Source: Bacillus sp. FJAT-42315
Lineage (GTDB): Bacteria > Bacillota > Bacilli > Bacillales > Domibacillaceae
Direction: 5' to 3'
Assembly (NCBI RefSeq): GCF_002797375.1
Contig: NZ_KZ454941.1
Coordinates: forward strand, 2,496,667-2,560,666
Length of the DNA: 64,000 nt
Part shown: piece by piece, positions 1 through 8,921 of the stretch
Layout of the letters: the number at the start of each line of letters is the position of its first letter
Position numbering within the stretch: position 1 is the first letter of the stretch
Notes under the pieces: model-generated
The model's input: only the letters and a program-made list of their open reading frames with translations
Databases searched by the model: none
What the model was told of the DNA's origin: nothing
Translations under genes and position numbers: made by a program

Positions 1-20
1 AATACACTTTTGTATTTCAT
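1..20 (-). CDS. sdaAB: L-serine dehydratase beta subunit, first codons only
   Basis: Only the start of this gene is inside the window. On the minus strand an ATG at 20 opens the frame M-K-Y-K-S-V, preceded by a strong AGAGGGGG ribosome binding site. This matches the N-terminus I recall for SdaAB, the beta subunit of the iron-sulfur L-serine dehydratase that converts serine to pyruvate and ammonia. In B. subtilis sdaAB directly follows yloV (fakA), as here. Six residues alone could not prove identity; the call rests on them plus the gene order. Confidence 0.7.
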
Positions 21-131
21 GATGTCGCCCCCTCTGGTCATTAGATTGCTTTATATACGTTAATAACTATATTTTATTATACGTAAGAAAAAAATGCACA
101 AATAAAAAAGAAGAGGAATCCCCCTTCTTTT
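21..131 (-). promoter_or_regulatory. sdaAB upstream region with possible -10
   Basis: This short AT-rich gap follows the fakA terminator. A perfect TATAAT (minus strand, 76-81) could serve as the -10 of a promoter for sdaAB. No convincing -35 lies 16-18 bases upstream, so the promoter call is weak. Confidence 0.3.
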
Positions 132-134
132 TTA
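103..134 (-). terminator. Rho-independent terminator after fakA
   Basis: An A-rich arm ending in GAAG, a short GATT loop and a T-rich arm form a hairpin overlapping the fakA stop codon, followed on the minus strand by a T-run. It separates fakA from sdaAB. Confidence 0.7.
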
Positions 135-1808
135 TTCAACTGAGAAAATGAAAGAATACAGTGGTTGTTTTCCATTATGAACTTCTACTTCCACTTCTTC
201 AAAATTCTCTTCTATAAATGAAGATACTTTCTCTACTTCATCCGAGCCGATGTCTTCCCCATAAATAATCGTTACAATTTCAGATTCCTCATCAATTAAA
301 TGATGGAGTAATTCTTTCGCCGCTTCGATTTTATTTGGGTTCGTTAACACAATTTTCCCATCAGCTAACCCCATGAAGTCATCTTTGGCAATTTCAACAC
401 CATCAATATTCGTATCACGAACAGCAAAAGTAATTTGCCCCGTTTTCACATGAGCAAGGGCTTCTGTCATTGCTACTTTATTTTCTTCCAATGTGGCTTC
501 AGGGTTGAAAGCAAGCAACGCTACCATTCCTTGAGGAACCGTTTTAGATGGGACAACCGTTGCTTCAACGCCAACGACTTCAGCCGCTTGTTCAGCTGCC
601 ATCACGATGTTTTTGTTGTTAGGTAAAATAATCACTTTTTTAGCATTTGCTTCTTCGATCGCTTTCACAATATCTTCCGTACTAGGATTCATTGTTTGTC
701 CGCCTTCAATCACCGCTGAAGCACCGATACTTTGAAGTAATTGCGAAATCCCTTCACCCATAGCCACTGTAACAACTGCATATTCTTGCTGTACTTCCGG
801 CTTCTTAACCTCTGGCTGTTTCGGCGTGTCCCCACCAACAATATTGCTATGTTGCTCTCGCATATTTTCGATTTTCATGCTAATTAAGCTACCATATCGT
901 TGCCCATAGGATAACACTTCCCCAGGTTGTTCCGAGTGAATGTGAACCTTCGCAATTTCATCATCTGAAATGACGAGAAGCGAGTCACCATACACGCTTA
1001 AATCCGCTCTAAACTGTTCTTCTGAAAATGGATGCTTAGCTACTTTCTCGTCTTCAAAACGGACCATAAACTCCGTACAATAGCCAAACTCAATGTCCAC
1101 TGTATTCATAAATCCTTGCACACTTTGATGATGCTGAGCGCTAACTAACTCTTCCATATTAGGCGCGATAGCTGGACTATCAGGTAAGGATTCTCCTTTT
1201 AAAGCGGCAAGAAATCCTTCGTAAACAAGCAAAAGTCCCTGACCTCCACTGTCGACAACACCTACTTCTTTCAATACAGGGAGAAATTCAGGGGTACGTG
1301 CCAATGAAGCTTTGCCTTCTTCCACTAAAGCTTCCATCACTACAATAATATCTTTTTGTTTTTTAGCAACTGCTACCGCTTTTTTGGCAGCATCTTTCGC
1401 AACAGTTAAAATCGTTCCTTCTACCGGCTTCATCACGGCTTTGTAAGCTGTTTGCACACCCGCTTCAAACGCAGCAGCTAATTGCTTACTATCAACTACT
1501 GATAGTTGTTCAATTGCTTTGGTAAACCCTCGGAACAATTGCGATAAAATAACACCTGAGTTACCGCGAGCTCCCATTAGTAAACCTTTAGATAATGCAG
1601 CAGCTGTTTGTCCAAAATGCTCACTTGACTGTTGTTGAACTTCCTTGGCTCCAGAAGTCATTGATAAATTCATATTTGTTCCTGTATCACCATCAGGAAC
1701 AGGGAAAACGTTAAGTGCATCTACCATATCAGCATTCACTGAAAGATGATTAGCTCCCATTTTTACCATTTCGGCAAACTTTTTCCCATCTAACGAAGTA
1801 ATTGACAC
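132..1808 (-). CDS. fakA: Fatty acid kinase catalytic subunit FakA (YloV, DhaL/DAK2 domain)
   Basis: 558 residues, the usual YloV/FakA size. The N-terminal DhaL-type kinase domain carries the metal-ATP motif DGDTGTNM (about residues 39-46) and a glycine-rich GARGNSGVILSQ segment. The C-terminal half resembles the DegV-like region of the family. FakA phosphorylates fatty acids presented by FakB proteins, feeding exogenous fatty acids to PlsX/PlsY for phospholipid synthesis. The start is GTG at 1808 behind GAGGAGG. It follows yloU by 18 bases, so the two are probably cotranscribed. Older annotations call it a dihydroxyacetone kinase-like protein; that is a fold similarity only. Confidence 0.93.
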   Translation of the reverse strand: MSITSLDGKKFAEMVKMGANHLSVNADMVDALNVFPVPDGDTGTNMNLSMTSGAKEVQQQSSEHFGQTAAALSKGLLMGARGNSGVILSQLFRGFTKAIEQLSVVDSKQLAAAFEAGVQTAYKAVMKPVEGTILTVAKDAAKKAVAVAKKQKDIIVVMEALVEEGKASLARTPEFLPVLKEVGVVDSGGQGLLLVYEGFLAALKGESLPDSPAIAPNMEELVSAQHHQSVQGFMNTVDIEFGYCTEFMVRFEDEKVAKHPFSEEQFRADLSVYGDSLLVISDDEIAKVHIHSEQPGEVLSYGQRYGSLISMKIENMREQHSNIVGGDTPKQPEVKKPEVQQEYAVVTVAMGEGISQLLQSIGASAVIEGGQTMNPSTEDIVKAIEEANAKKVIILPNNKNIVMAAEQAAEVVGVEATVVPSKTVPQGMVALLAFNPEATLEENKVAMTEALAHVKTGQITFAVRDTNIDGVEIAKDDFMGLADGKIVLTNPNKIEAAKELLHHLIDEESEIVTIIYGEDIGSDEVEKVSSFIEENFEEVEVEVHNGKQPLYSFIFSVE

Positions 1809-1826
1809 AAATCTTTCCTCCTCACA

Positions 1827-2189
1827 CTACGAGTTCGTCACTCGAACTCCTTGAACAAAAATATTAACCGAGTCGACAGCTAGTCCAACTGTTTGATCGA
1901 GCGTATACTTTACTTTTGATTGAACATTGTTCGCCACTTCAGAAATTTTCGTTCCATAGCTAACAATAATATACATATCGATGTTTACTTGATCTTCTTC
2001 TTGGCGCACAATCACACCACGAGTGAAATTTTCTCGACGCAATATGTCAGTAATTCCATCTTTAATTTGATTTTTAGATGCCATTCCAACGATGCCATAA
2101 CAATCTACCGCTGCTCCGCCAGCAATCATGGCAATCACATCATTTGAGATATCAATTTGCCCGTACTTTGTTTTGAGTTCAATAGCCAA
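1827..2189 (-). CDS. yloU: Asp23/Gls24 family envelope stress protein YloU
   Basis: 120 residues of the Asp23 (alkaline shock) family. The core has the typical pattern of an isoleucine/glycine-rich block (AMIAGGAAVDCYGIVGMAS, about residues 21-39) and a valine-rich C-terminal strand region. Family members are linked to envelope stress and often sit next to fakA, as here. The precise biochemical role is unknown. The likely start is TTG at 2189, six bases after a GGGGGG ribosome binding site; no better-placed ATG is present. Confidence 0.88.
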   Translation of the reverse strand: MAIELKTKYGQIDISNDVIAMIAGGAAVDCYGIVGMASKNQIKDGITDILRRENFTRGVIVRQEEDQVNIDMYIIVSYGTKISEVANNVQSKVKYTLDQTVGLAVDSVNIFVQGVRVTNS

Positions 2190-2231
2190 TGTAAACCCCC
2201 CTTATAAATGTTGCTAAACTAATGCCATTTT

Positions 2232-2259
2232 ACTATACTTGCTGCTTTTTTAAAAGCAA
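2232..2259 (-). promoter_or_regulatory. Candidate sigma-A promoter of yloU-fakA
   Basis: On the minus strand, -35 TTGCTT (2254-2259) and -10 TATAGT (2232-2237) are separated by 16 bases, about 40 bases upstream of yloU. The -10 is good and the -35 moderate. Confidence 0.45.
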
Positions 2260-2441
2260 TGCAATCACCATATTCTATCATTCCAAAGGATAGGATATGA
2301 TGTCAAGGTTTTTTTCTTGAAAGACTTGCGAAGAACTATTGCATTCAAAAAAGTTGTGTGGTAAATTATTAAAGTATCTTTTAGAATATAACGAAGTGTT
2401 GAAACAAATTTTTTCAGCTTCAATGGTGAGGAGTGAATAAT

Positions 2442-2630
2442 ATGCCAAAAAAATGTGTTGTTTCTGGTCGTAAAGCTCGTTCCGGCAACGCTCGTTCCCA
2501 CGCTATGAACGCTAACAAGCGTACTTGGGGTGCTAACCTTCAAAAAGTTCGCATTCTAGTAGATGGAAAACCTAAACGTGTTTGGGTTTCTGCAAGAGCA
2601 TTAAAATCCGGAAAAGTTGAGCGTGTATAA
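2442..2630 (+). CDS. rpmB: 50S ribosomal protein L28
   Basis: 62 residues, the standard bacterial L28 length, beginning [15 protein letters not shown]. It is rich in Lys and Arg and ends in the conserved [17 protein letters not shown] block. L28 is a structural protein of the large ribosomal subunit. The ATG at 2442 is chosen because GGTGAGGAG precedes it by 8 bases; the upstream GTG at 2433 lies within that ribosome binding site. The N-terminal cysteine is the only one, so this form does not have the four-cysteine zinc ribbon. The gene points opposite to its neighbours, as in B. subtilis. Confidence 0.97.
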   Translation: MPKKCVVSGRKARSGNARSHAMNANKRTWGANLQKVRILVDGKPKRVWVSARALKSGKVERV

Positions 2631-2642
2631 TACTTTTCAATG

Positions 2643-2675
2643 AAAAAAACCAGCTGAATTCAGCTGGTTTTTTTC
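2643..2675. terminator. Bidirectional terminator between rpmB and spoVM
   Basis: The stem AACCAGCTGAA/TTCAGCTGGTT is perfectly self-complementary, flanked by A-run and T-run, so it works in both directions. It sits between convergent rpmB (+) and spoVM (-). Confidence 0.9.
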
Positions 2676-2714
2676 TATTCTACCCCATTCATCTATTCTC
2701 AGCGTTGGACAACT

Positions 2715-2792
2715 TCACTTTTTGAATGTTCCAAGCATCGCACGAACAATCCCACCTAAAAATTTAGGTAATTTAATGGTATAAAATTTCAT
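2715..2792 (-). CDS. spoVM: Stage V sporulation protein SpoVM
   Basis: A 25-codon gene too short for usual ORF cut-offs. Its protein starts MKFYTIKLPKFLGGIVRAML and ends GTFKK. This matches the B. subtilis SpoVM amphipathic helix almost residue for residue, one residue shorter at the end. SpoVM inserts shallowly into the outer forespore membrane, recognises its positive curvature and recruits SpoIVA to start coat assembly. Pro9, important for curvature sensing in B. subtilis, is kept. A GGAGGGG ribosome binding site precedes the ATG at 2792. The position between thiN and rpmB is the conserved one. Confidence 0.95.
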   Translation of the reverse strand: MKFYTIKLPKFLGGIVRAMLGTFKK

Positions 2793-2818
2793 GATTGCCA
2801 CCCCTCCAATATAGAACT

Positions 2819-3475
2819 TCAACCATCAGAGCTTCTTATCACCATAAGTATGCCAGAAGCAAAAGAAAAAGTACCACTTTCTTGGTCTAGCTCATTGCTA
2901 ACGTACAAAGTTGAACCTGGCTGAACGGTATGATTGCTTAGCGGATACTTAAATCCCTTTAATGTAAAATTAGTCACCGTATTCGTGATAGCAAAAAAAG
3001 AAAAATATTTTTTTCGGACATCCATAAACACAGTATATGTACCTGGCCCATAAAGAGACACACGATTTTGTTTATCCACTAGCTCTATTTTTAGTGCAGA
3101 TGCCATGATGTCCTTATTCATGAGCAAGCTAATCGTACCGAAGAAATGATCGAGTCTTCCACCTGTTGCACCAAAAATAACGATCGACTCTGGCTCCTGC
3201 TTCATTGCCCATACAATAGCTAGCTCTAGGTCTGTTTCATCCTTTTCAGCAGGAAAGCGCTGAATATGCTCTTGTTCCACGCCGGACTCAATCACTTTCC
3301 ATTCCGATTCCGTAACGGAATCAAAATCACCAATCGCTATTTTCGGCGTAATGCCTCTTTCTAATAAGTAGATCGTCCCGCGATCCACTCCTACAAAGAC
3401 GGTATCTTCTGTATGATAGCTTTGTAAATCAGCCAATTCCGTTTCCGGGCCACCGGCAACTACAGCAATTCTCAT
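2819..3475 (-). CDS. thiN: Thiamine pyrophosphokinase
   Basis: 218 residues. The enzyme transfers pyrophosphate from ATP to thiamine, giving thiamine diphosphate. Visible family motifs are GDFDSVT (about 49-55), the acidic EKDETDLELAI segment (about 76-86) and GATGGRLDHFFG (about 101-112), which together bind metal, ATP and thiamine. The beta-rich C-terminal domain is less conserved. It lies downstream of rpe beyond a hairpin terminator and its 3' end precedes spoVM by 26 bases. Confidence 0.93.
   Translation of the reverse strand: MRIAVVAGGPETELADLQSYHTEDTVFVGVDRGTIYLLERGITPKIAIGDFDSVTESEWKVIESGVEQEHIQRFPAEKDETDLELAIVWAMKQEPESIVIFGATGGRLDHFFGTISLLMNKDIMASALKIELVDKQNRVSLYGPGTYTVFMDVRKKYFSFFAITNTVTNFTLKGFKYPLSNHTVQPGSTLYVSNELDQESGTFSFASGILMVIRSSDG
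2845..2852 (-). promoter_or_regulatory. Possible sigma-E -10 element for spoVM
   Basis: CATACTTA on the minus strand inside the 3' end of thiN resembles the sigma-E -10 consensus (CATACAMT). A partial -35-like GTACTTT is 15 bases upstream. In B. subtilis spoVM is expressed by sigma-E from a promoter within the preceding gene. The match here is suggestive only. Confidence 0.35.
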
Positions 3476-3495
3476 ATTAAAACCCCCTCGATACG

Positions 3496-3523
3496 AAAAA
3501 AGGAACCGAATGAAACGGCTCCT
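3496..3523 (-). terminator. Terminator between rpe and thiN
   Basis: On the minus strand AGGAGCCG pairs with CGGTTCCT (one G-U pair), followed by six T. It ends part of the upstream transcript just before thiN. Confidence 0.75.
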
Positions 3524-3546
3524 CTCTTTTTAAATGACTGCCCACA

Positions 3547-4200
3547 TTATTCAGCAGCTGCTCTAATTTCATCAATTGCTTGCTTGCGATCTTCCTTATT
3601 GTAAACAGCAGAACCAGCCACTAAAATGCTCGCTCCTGCTTCTGTGCAAAGCTTCGCTGTTTCGATGTTGACACCGCCATCAATTTCAATTTCAACGTCC
3701 AATCCTTTTTCGTCAATCATTTGTTTCACTTGACGGATTTTCGGAACGACGGAGTGAATAAACGATTGTCCCCCAAATCCAGGATTCACGGTCATAAGTA
3801 GCACCATATCGATATCTTCTAAAATATGTTCAATCATCTGAGCAGGCGTTGCTGGATTAAGAACGACCCCTGCTTTCACCCCATGAGAACGAATCAATTG
3901 AATCGTGCGATGAAGATGAGGACACGCCTCCACATGAACGGTAATATAATCGGCTCCTGCTTTGGCAAACGCTTCAATATATTGATCAGGATTCTCAATC
4001 ATTAAGTGAACATCAAGTGGTAGCTTCGTAATTGGACGAATGGCATCAACAATGAGTGGTCCAATCGTAATATTCGGAACGAAATGACCATCCATGACAT
4101 CGACATGAATAATGTCAGCTCCTCCCATTTCTACATCTTTTATTTCCTCTCCCAACCGGGAAAAATCAGCGGATAAAATCGACGGCGCTATTTTGACCAT
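3547..4200 (-). CDS. rpe: Ribulose-phosphate 3-epimerase
   Basis: 217 residues, a complete TIM barrel. It interconverts ribulose 5-phosphate and xylulose 5-phosphate in the pentose phosphate pathway. The metal and catalytic motifs HVDVMDGHFVPN (about 33-44) and EIDGGVN (near 172) supply the two acid-base aspartates. The loop VNPGFGGQSF (about 139-148) and the C-terminal ILVAGSAVY phosphate-binding turn are intact. It starts two bases after the rsgA stop, a tight pairing also found in B. subtilis. Confidence 0.96.
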   Translation of the reverse strand: MVKIAPSILSADFSRLGEEIKDVEMGGADIIHVDVMDGHFVPNITIGPLIVDAIRPITKLPLDVHLMIENPDQYIEAFAKAGADYITVHVEACPHLHRTIQLIRSHGVKAGVVLNPATPAQMIEHILEDIDMVLLMTVNPGFGGQSFIHSVVPKIRQVKQMIDEKGLDVEIEIDGGVNIETAKLCTEAGASILVAGSAVYNKEDRKQAIDEIRAAAE

Positions 4201-4202
4201 AA

Positions 4203-5084
4203 TTAATACCTCGGCTTTCTCTCTTTTATTTCTTCCATGAATTGCAAATAATGCTCATAGCGGTAAGCAGGAAGATCACTATGTTCAACCGCATCTTTAA
4301 TGGCACATTTTGGTTCATTCACATGCAAACAGCCTCTAAATTTACATTCATGGCTCAGCTTGACCATTTCAGGAAAACAAAACGGCAAATCCTCTACCTC
4401 TATATCTGTAAATTCTAACGAACTAAAGCCGGGAGTATCAGCAACCAGACCGTTGTCTACATGAATTAACTCCACATGTCTTGTCGTATGCTTCCCACGC
4501 CCAAGAGAATCGGATATTTCATCCGTTTTCAATCCAAGCTCTGGACGAAGAGCGTTGAGCAAGGATGATTTCCCCACTCCTGACTGACCGGCAAACACCG
4601 ACGTTTTTCCTTGTAAAAAAGAACGGACCTCTTCTAAATTCATTTCATCTTCTGAAGAAGTTAAGACAACGTGATAACCAAAAGCTTGATATTGTTCAGC
4701 AAATTGCTGAATCCCTTCTGCTTGTTGCTTCGTTAGCAAGTCCATTTTCGTGATACAAATGATTGGTTCAATCTGCTTCGATTCAATTAATACTAAAAAA
4801 CGATCGAGTAAGGCTGTACTGAAATCCGGTCGAACAGCGGAAAAAACAAGAATCGCTTGATCGACATTGGCAATAGGTGGTCTAACGAGTTCATTTTTTC
4901 TTTCTTGAACGGCCAGAATATAGCCTTCTTGGTCATTATCTGCTTGGTATTCTACATAATCGCCAACAAGTGGTGAGACTTTCTTTTTACGAAAATTTCC
5001 CCGTCCTCGGCATTGAACAAGACGTTCACCATCTAAAACATAATAAAAACCGCTTAAAGCTTTAATAATCTTTCCTGCTGGCAT
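4203..5084 (-). CDS. rsgA: Ribosome small subunit-dependent GTPase RsgA (YloQ/CpgA)
   Basis: 293 residues. RsgA is a checkpoint GTPase that binds the maturing 30S subunit. An N-terminal OB-fold is followed by a circularly permuted GTPase: G4 (ITKMDLL) comes before G1 (GQSGVGKSS) and G3 (DTPGFSS). A C-terminal zinc finger holds ECKFRGCLHVNEPKCAI. The gene overlaps the prkC stop codon by one base (TAATG), indicating translational coupling. In B. subtilis the protein is a substrate of PrkC, so adjacency to prpC-prkC is functionally meaningful. Confidence 0.95.
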   Translation of the reverse strand: MPAGKIIKALSGFYYVLDGERLVQCRGRGNFRKKKVSPLVGDYVEYQADNDQEGYILAVQERKNELVRPPIANVDQAILVFSAVRPDFSTALLDRFLVLIESKQIEPIICITKMDLLTKQQAEGIQQFAEQYQAFGYHVVLTSSEDEMNLEEVRSFLQGKTSVFAGQSGVGKSSLLNALRPELGLKTDEISDSLGRGKHTTRHVELIHVDNGLVADTPGFSSLEFTDIEVEDLPFCFPEMVKLSHECKFRGCLHVNEPKCAIKDAVEHSDLPAYRYEHYLQFMEEIKERKPRY

Positions 5085-7075
5085 TACATTCCTCCTTGGT
5101 TCTCTCCCTCATTTTCTGGGTATGGAATGGTTTCATCAAAAATCACTCGTTGATCACGAATCACTTTATAGCCTGCTTTACTCCCTTTAGAAACAATAAA
5201 TTCCAATGTTTTCTTCGTTTCCTCTTGGATCGAAAATACTTCATAAGGCTCGGTCATGCTGTGATTCATATCTTCAATATATATTTGTACTTCTTGAGGA
5301 GTTCCGAATTCATCCGGCTCATATGGAATCGTAATTTCTTTCGTCACAGTGACTGGTGGAATTTCTCTTGCTCCTTTTGACAGCATCACTTCCACTTTGT
5401 CTCCTTTTTCTAACTTCGTCCCTTGCTCTGGTGTTTGAGATAAAACGAGCCCTTGCCCGACCTTATCTGAATACTCTTCACCAGCAATGACGATATTTAA
5501 CCCTGTAGACTCAGCATAATCCTTTAAGCTTTTTTCATTATATTCCGTCAAGTCAATTAATGAAATTTTCTCCGGACCTAGACTAACGGTAAAAGATAAT
5601 ACCGTCTCGTCTGGAATGACTTCGTCCGATGCTTCAGGATTTTGATCAATAATCGTTCCAGCTTCGCTTTCATCATAGACGCTTTCTTTACGAATCTCCT
5701 TAAACTCATATTTATCGAGTGATTTAGCTACCTCTTCGTATAGTTTACCTTCGTAATCATCAAGCGTAAAAGTTTCTTTTCCACTGCTTATATAAATATT
5801 GACGTTTGACCCTTCTTGAGCGACCCGTCCTGCACTAGGTTTTGTTTTAATGACCTTTCCTTCAGGGATTTCATCACTAAATTGTTCATATGTCTCATTG
5901 ACAACGAATCCACTTGTTACTAACTCTGAAACCGCTTCATCTAATTTTTTCCCCTTAACCTCTGGAATTTCTATCTCTTGTGGTCCTAACATACTAGGAA
6001 CTAACACTGCTGCTAACCCGCCTAAAACAATAAGAAAAGACATGATTAACAAAATAATCGGCCATTTTCTTGTCGGTTTCTTGTCTGCAGATTCACCAGT
6101 CACCACTTCTTGTTTCGATTCAGGCGTCGGTCTCATCATCGTCGTTTGCGTGTTTTCTGTTTGCTCTATCTGTTTAATAACCGGTAGTGCTTTCGTTTCA
6201 TCTTCATCTAGAGGCACTGTAAACTTTGGCTCATTGGCTCGTTCAGGATCGAGCGCCGTTGATAAGTCCTGCTCCATATCTTCTAACGAATGGTAGCGAT
6301 GGAATGGATCTTTCGTCGTTGCTTTTAACACGATATTCTCAACGCTTTGCGGAATAGATGGATTCCACCTTTTCATCGAAGGCGTTTCCGTCTGCAAATG
6401 CTTCAGTGCAATCGAAACAGCCGACTCACCTGAAAAAGGTAATTGCCCAGTTAATAATTCAAACATAACAATCCCAAGAGCATAAATATCTGATTTTTTC
6501 GTCGCCATACCACCACGTGCTTGCTCTGGAGATATGTAGTGAACAGAGCCTAACACCGCATTTGTTTGTGTAATGGAGGTAGCACTTAACGCCATCGCAA
6601 TACCAAAGTCAGTAATTTTCACATCCCCGTTAGCATCTACTAAAATATTTTGCGGTTTAATATCGCGATGAATAATAGAATTATGATGAGCAAAAGCCAT
6701 CGCCGCCGAAAGCTGCTTCATAATATCGATCGCTTTTTCTACTGGGATCGGTGAAAATTGCTGAATGTATTGCTTTAACGTCATGCCCTCGACATATTCC
6801 ATGACGATATAATTAATTCCCTCTTCTTCACCGACGTCAAAAATATTGACGATGTTTGGATGAACAAGGCTCGTAGCTGACTGCGCCTCCCTTTGAAAGC
6901 GGCGAAGAAACTCTTCTTCATTGGCAAAATCTAAGCGCAACACTTTAATAGCTACTTCCCTCTCTAGGATCACGTCCTTGGCTAAATAGACATTCGCCAT
7001 GCCACCGCCGCCAACCATTTTAATGATTTTATAGCGGCCATTTAATCGCTTTCCTATTAGCATTCTCTTACTCAC
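5084..7075 (-). CDS. prkC: PASTA-domain Ser/Thr protein kinase PrkC
   Basis: 663 residues. The cytoplasmic kinase domain (about 12-270) has the glycine loop GGGGMANVYLA, catalytic HRDIKPQN and the DFG metal motif. A membrane helix follows at about 337-360, then three extracellular PASTA repeats and a C-terminal beta-rich domain. Its B. subtilis counterpart binds muropeptides, triggers spore germination and phosphorylates translation and cell wall factors. The ATG overlaps the prpC stop in an ATGA junction, so kinase and phosphatase are made together. Confidence 0.96.
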   Translation of the reverse strand: MSKRMLIGKRLNGRYKIIKMVGGGGMANVYLAKDVILEREVAIKVLRLDFANEEEFLRRFQREAQSATSLVHPNIVNIFDVGEEEGINYIVMEYVEGMTLKQYIQQFSPIPVEKAIDIMKQLSAAMAFAHHNSIIHRDIKPQNILVDANGDVKITDFGIAMALSATSITQTNAVLGSVHYISPEQARGGMATKKSDIYALGIVMFELLTGQLPFSGESAVSIALKHLQTETPSMKRWNPSIPQSVENIVLKATTKDPFHRYHSLEDMEQDLSTALDPERANEPKFTVPLDEDETKALPVIKQIEQTENTQTTMMRPTPESKQEVVTGESADKKPTRKWPIILLIMSFLIVLGGLAAVLVPSMLGPQEIEIPEVKGKKLDEAVSELVTSGFVVNETYEQFSDEIPEGKVIKTKPSAGRVAQEGSNVNIYISSGKETFTLDDYEGKLYEEVAKSLDKYEFKEIRKESVYDESEAGTIIDQNPEASDEVIPDETVLSFTVSLGPEKISLIDLTEYNEKSLKDYAESTGLNIVIAGEEYSDKVGQGLVLSQTPEQGTKLEKGDKVEVMLSKGAREIPPVTVTKEITIPYEPDEFGTPQEVQIYIEDMNHSMTEPYEVFSIQEETKKTLEFIVSKGSKAGYKVIRDQRVIFDETIPYPENEGENQGGM

Positions 7076-7821
7076 CCACTTTCAAGGCCAGCAGAATGTT
7101 TGAGAATCACAAGTGTAATATTGTCTTCCCCACCTTTTTCGTTTGCCAATTGAACAAATGAATCAGCTTTTTCTAATAAGGAAAGGTCATTTTTCAAAAT
7201 TGCTTGCATTTCTTGCTGTGCCAGTTTGTTAGATAAGCCATCTGAACAAAGAAGCATATAATCTCCTTGTTCAAAGGTAATGGTGTGATAATCAGCTGTG
7301 ACATGATCATTCGTTCCGAGAGCACGAGTCAGCACATTTTTTCGAGGATGATGTTCTGCTTCTTCTTTCGTAATCTCTCCTGATTTGACTAACTCATTCA
7401 CAAGCGAATGATCGTCCGTCACTTGTTTAAAGCCATCATCATTGAGTAGATAGCAACGGCTGTCTCCAATATTGGCAATCGTACAAAAATTAGTGGTGCA
7501 TAAAGCAGCAACAAGCGTCGTCCCCATCCCATTGCATTCTTGGTGACTGTTTGCATGGGCCAAAATTTGCTTATTGATCTGCCGGATAGCCGATTCTAAC
7601 CATTGTTCGGCTTGAGTAGCACTTTCAATTTTGTCTACATTTTTCCACATCGACTTCATTGACTCAATTGTGAGTTGGCTAGCAATATCACCAGCATTAT
7701 GACCACCCATGCCATCTGCTACGATGGCCAGGTAGTCATTGGCGGCATTGATAAATACTCCACCATTATCTTCATTATGAGCTCGAATTCGGCCTTTATC
7801 TGTCCGAAAGACGGAATCCAT
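7072..7821 (-). CDS. prpC: PP2C-family protein phosphatase PrpC
   Basis: 249 residues, a minimal PPM/PP2C phosphatase. Metal-binding motifs are in order: RAHNEDN near the N-terminus, VADGMGGHNAGDIAS, IGDSRCYLL, CSDGLSN and the closing GGEDNITLV. It removes phosphate from Ser/Thr residues placed by PrkC, and from PrkC itself. No membrane segment is present. It overlaps prkC by four bases and follows rlmN by six. Confidence 0.96.
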   Translation of the reverse strand: MDSVFRTDKGRIRAHNEDNGGVFINAANDYLAIVADGMGGHNAGDIASQLTIESMKSMWKNVDKIESATQAEQWLESAIRQINKQILAHANSHQECNGMGTTLVAALCTTNFCTIANIGDSRCYLLNDDGFKQVTDDHSLVNELVKSGEITKEEAEHHPRKNVLTRALGTNDHVTADYHTITFEQGDYMLLCSDGLSNKLAQQEMQAILKNDLSLLEKADSFVQLANEKGGEDNITLVILKHSAGLESG

Positions 7822-7827
7822 CTTTAC

Positions 7828-8919
7828 TCACCTCGTTTCTTCTTTTCGCTCTTTGGCACGAAGCTGGCCACATGCGGCATCAATATCATGACCATGTTCA
7901 CGGCGGATCGTGACGTTAACTCCGTGCTTTTTCAACGTCTTTTCAAACTCGAAAATTTGATTTTTCGGTGTTCGAACGTAATCACGTTCAGGGACATAGT
8001 TGACTGGAATCAAGTTGACATGACATTTGATACCCTTAATTAATCGAGCAAGCTCTTCTGCATGCTCGACAGAATCATTCTCTCCACCAAACAAACCATA
8101 TTCAAAACTGACTCTTCGTCCTGTTTTATTGACGTAATAACGAACGGCTTCCATTAAATCAGCAAGCTTGTACGCTTTATTGATTGGCATTAATTTTGTT
8201 CGCAATTCATTGTTGGCCGCATGTAAAGAGATAGCAAAATTAATTTGCATATTCTCATCAGCAAATTTGTAGATTTTCGGAATGATTCCACTAGTGGATA
8301 CCGTAATATGGCGGGCACCAATATTGAGTCCTTTATCATGGTTAATAATTTTTAAGAAAGCAAGCATTTGATCGTAGTTATCAAATGGCTCACCGATTCC
8401 CATAATGACGACGGAGCTTACGCGTTCTTCGCTTTCATCAAGTGCTTGCTGAACCTTCACCACTTGAGCAACAATTTCTCCCGCTTCTAGGTGGCGCTTT
8501 AGCCCTCCAAGTGTAGAGGCACAAAATGTACAGCCAATTCGGCATCCTACTTGAGTCGTGACACATACAGAATTGCCATATTCATGGCGCATTAAAACCG
8601 TTTCAATGGAATAACCGTCATGAAGCTCAAATAAAAATTTGATCGTTCCATCTGCTGATTCTTGCTGGACAAGTGTTTTTAATGTAGTGATCGTGAAATG
8701 AGCGGCTAGTTTCTCCCTTAATGCTAAAGATAAATTCGACATATCTTCAAAAGTAGCTACTCTTTTCTTATATAACCAATCAAAAATTTGTTCTGCCCGA
8801 AATGCCTGTTCTTTTTGTTCCTTTAACCAATCTTTCAAATCTGCCAGCTGCAAAGAGTAAATGGATGGGAGCTGCGGCTCGTTTGCTGATGAATCTTTTT
8901 GTAATTTTGTTTGCTCCAT
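7828..8919 (-). CDS. rlmN: 23S rRNA (A2503-C2) / tRNA (A37-C2) methyltransferase RlmN
   Basis: 363 residues, a radical SAM enzyme. The [12 protein letters not shown] stretch supplies the CxxxCxxC ligands of the 4Fe-4S cluster. The C-terminal DAACGQL carries the cysteine that is transiently methylated in the ping-pong mechanism. It methylates A2503 in the peptidyl transferase centre and A37 in some tRNAs. It is the housekeeping RlmN rather than resistance-type Cfr, judged from its length, the conserved neighbourhood and family-typical sequence. It begins two bases after the rsmB stop. Confidence 0.94.
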   Translation of the reverse strand: MEQTKLQKDSSANEPQLPSIYSLQLADLKDWLKEQKEQAFRAEQIFDWLYKKRVATFEDMSNLSLALREKLAAHFTITTLKTLVQQESADGTIKFLFELHDGYSIETVLMRHEYGNSVCVTTQVGCRIGCTFCASTLGGLKRHLEAGEIVAQVVKVQQALDESEERVSSVVIMGIGEPFDNYDQMLAFLKIINHDKGLNIGARHITVSTSGIIPKIYKFADENMQINFAISLHAANNELRTKLMPINKAYKLADLMEAVRYYVNKTGRRVSFEYGLFGGENDSVEHAEELARLIKGIKCHVNLIPVNYVPERDYVRTPKNQIFEFEKTLKKHGVNVTIRREHGHDIDAACGQLRAKERKEETR

Positions 8920-8921
8920 TA

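Noticed and set aside
2265-2543. 92-codon minus-strand frame over the rpmB promoter and 5' end
   Set aside because: Overlaps the conserved rpmB gene and its leader in antisense and has no ribosome binding site.
5850-6296. 148-codon plus-strand frame antisense to prkC
   Set aside because: Serine/threonine-rich low-complexity translation without a start signal; mirrors the PASTA and linker coding region.
7828-8919. rlmN as a Cfr-type antibiotic resistance methyltransferase
   Set aside because: It lies in the conserved housekeeping cluster with the standard RlmN motifs and no mobile element nearby.
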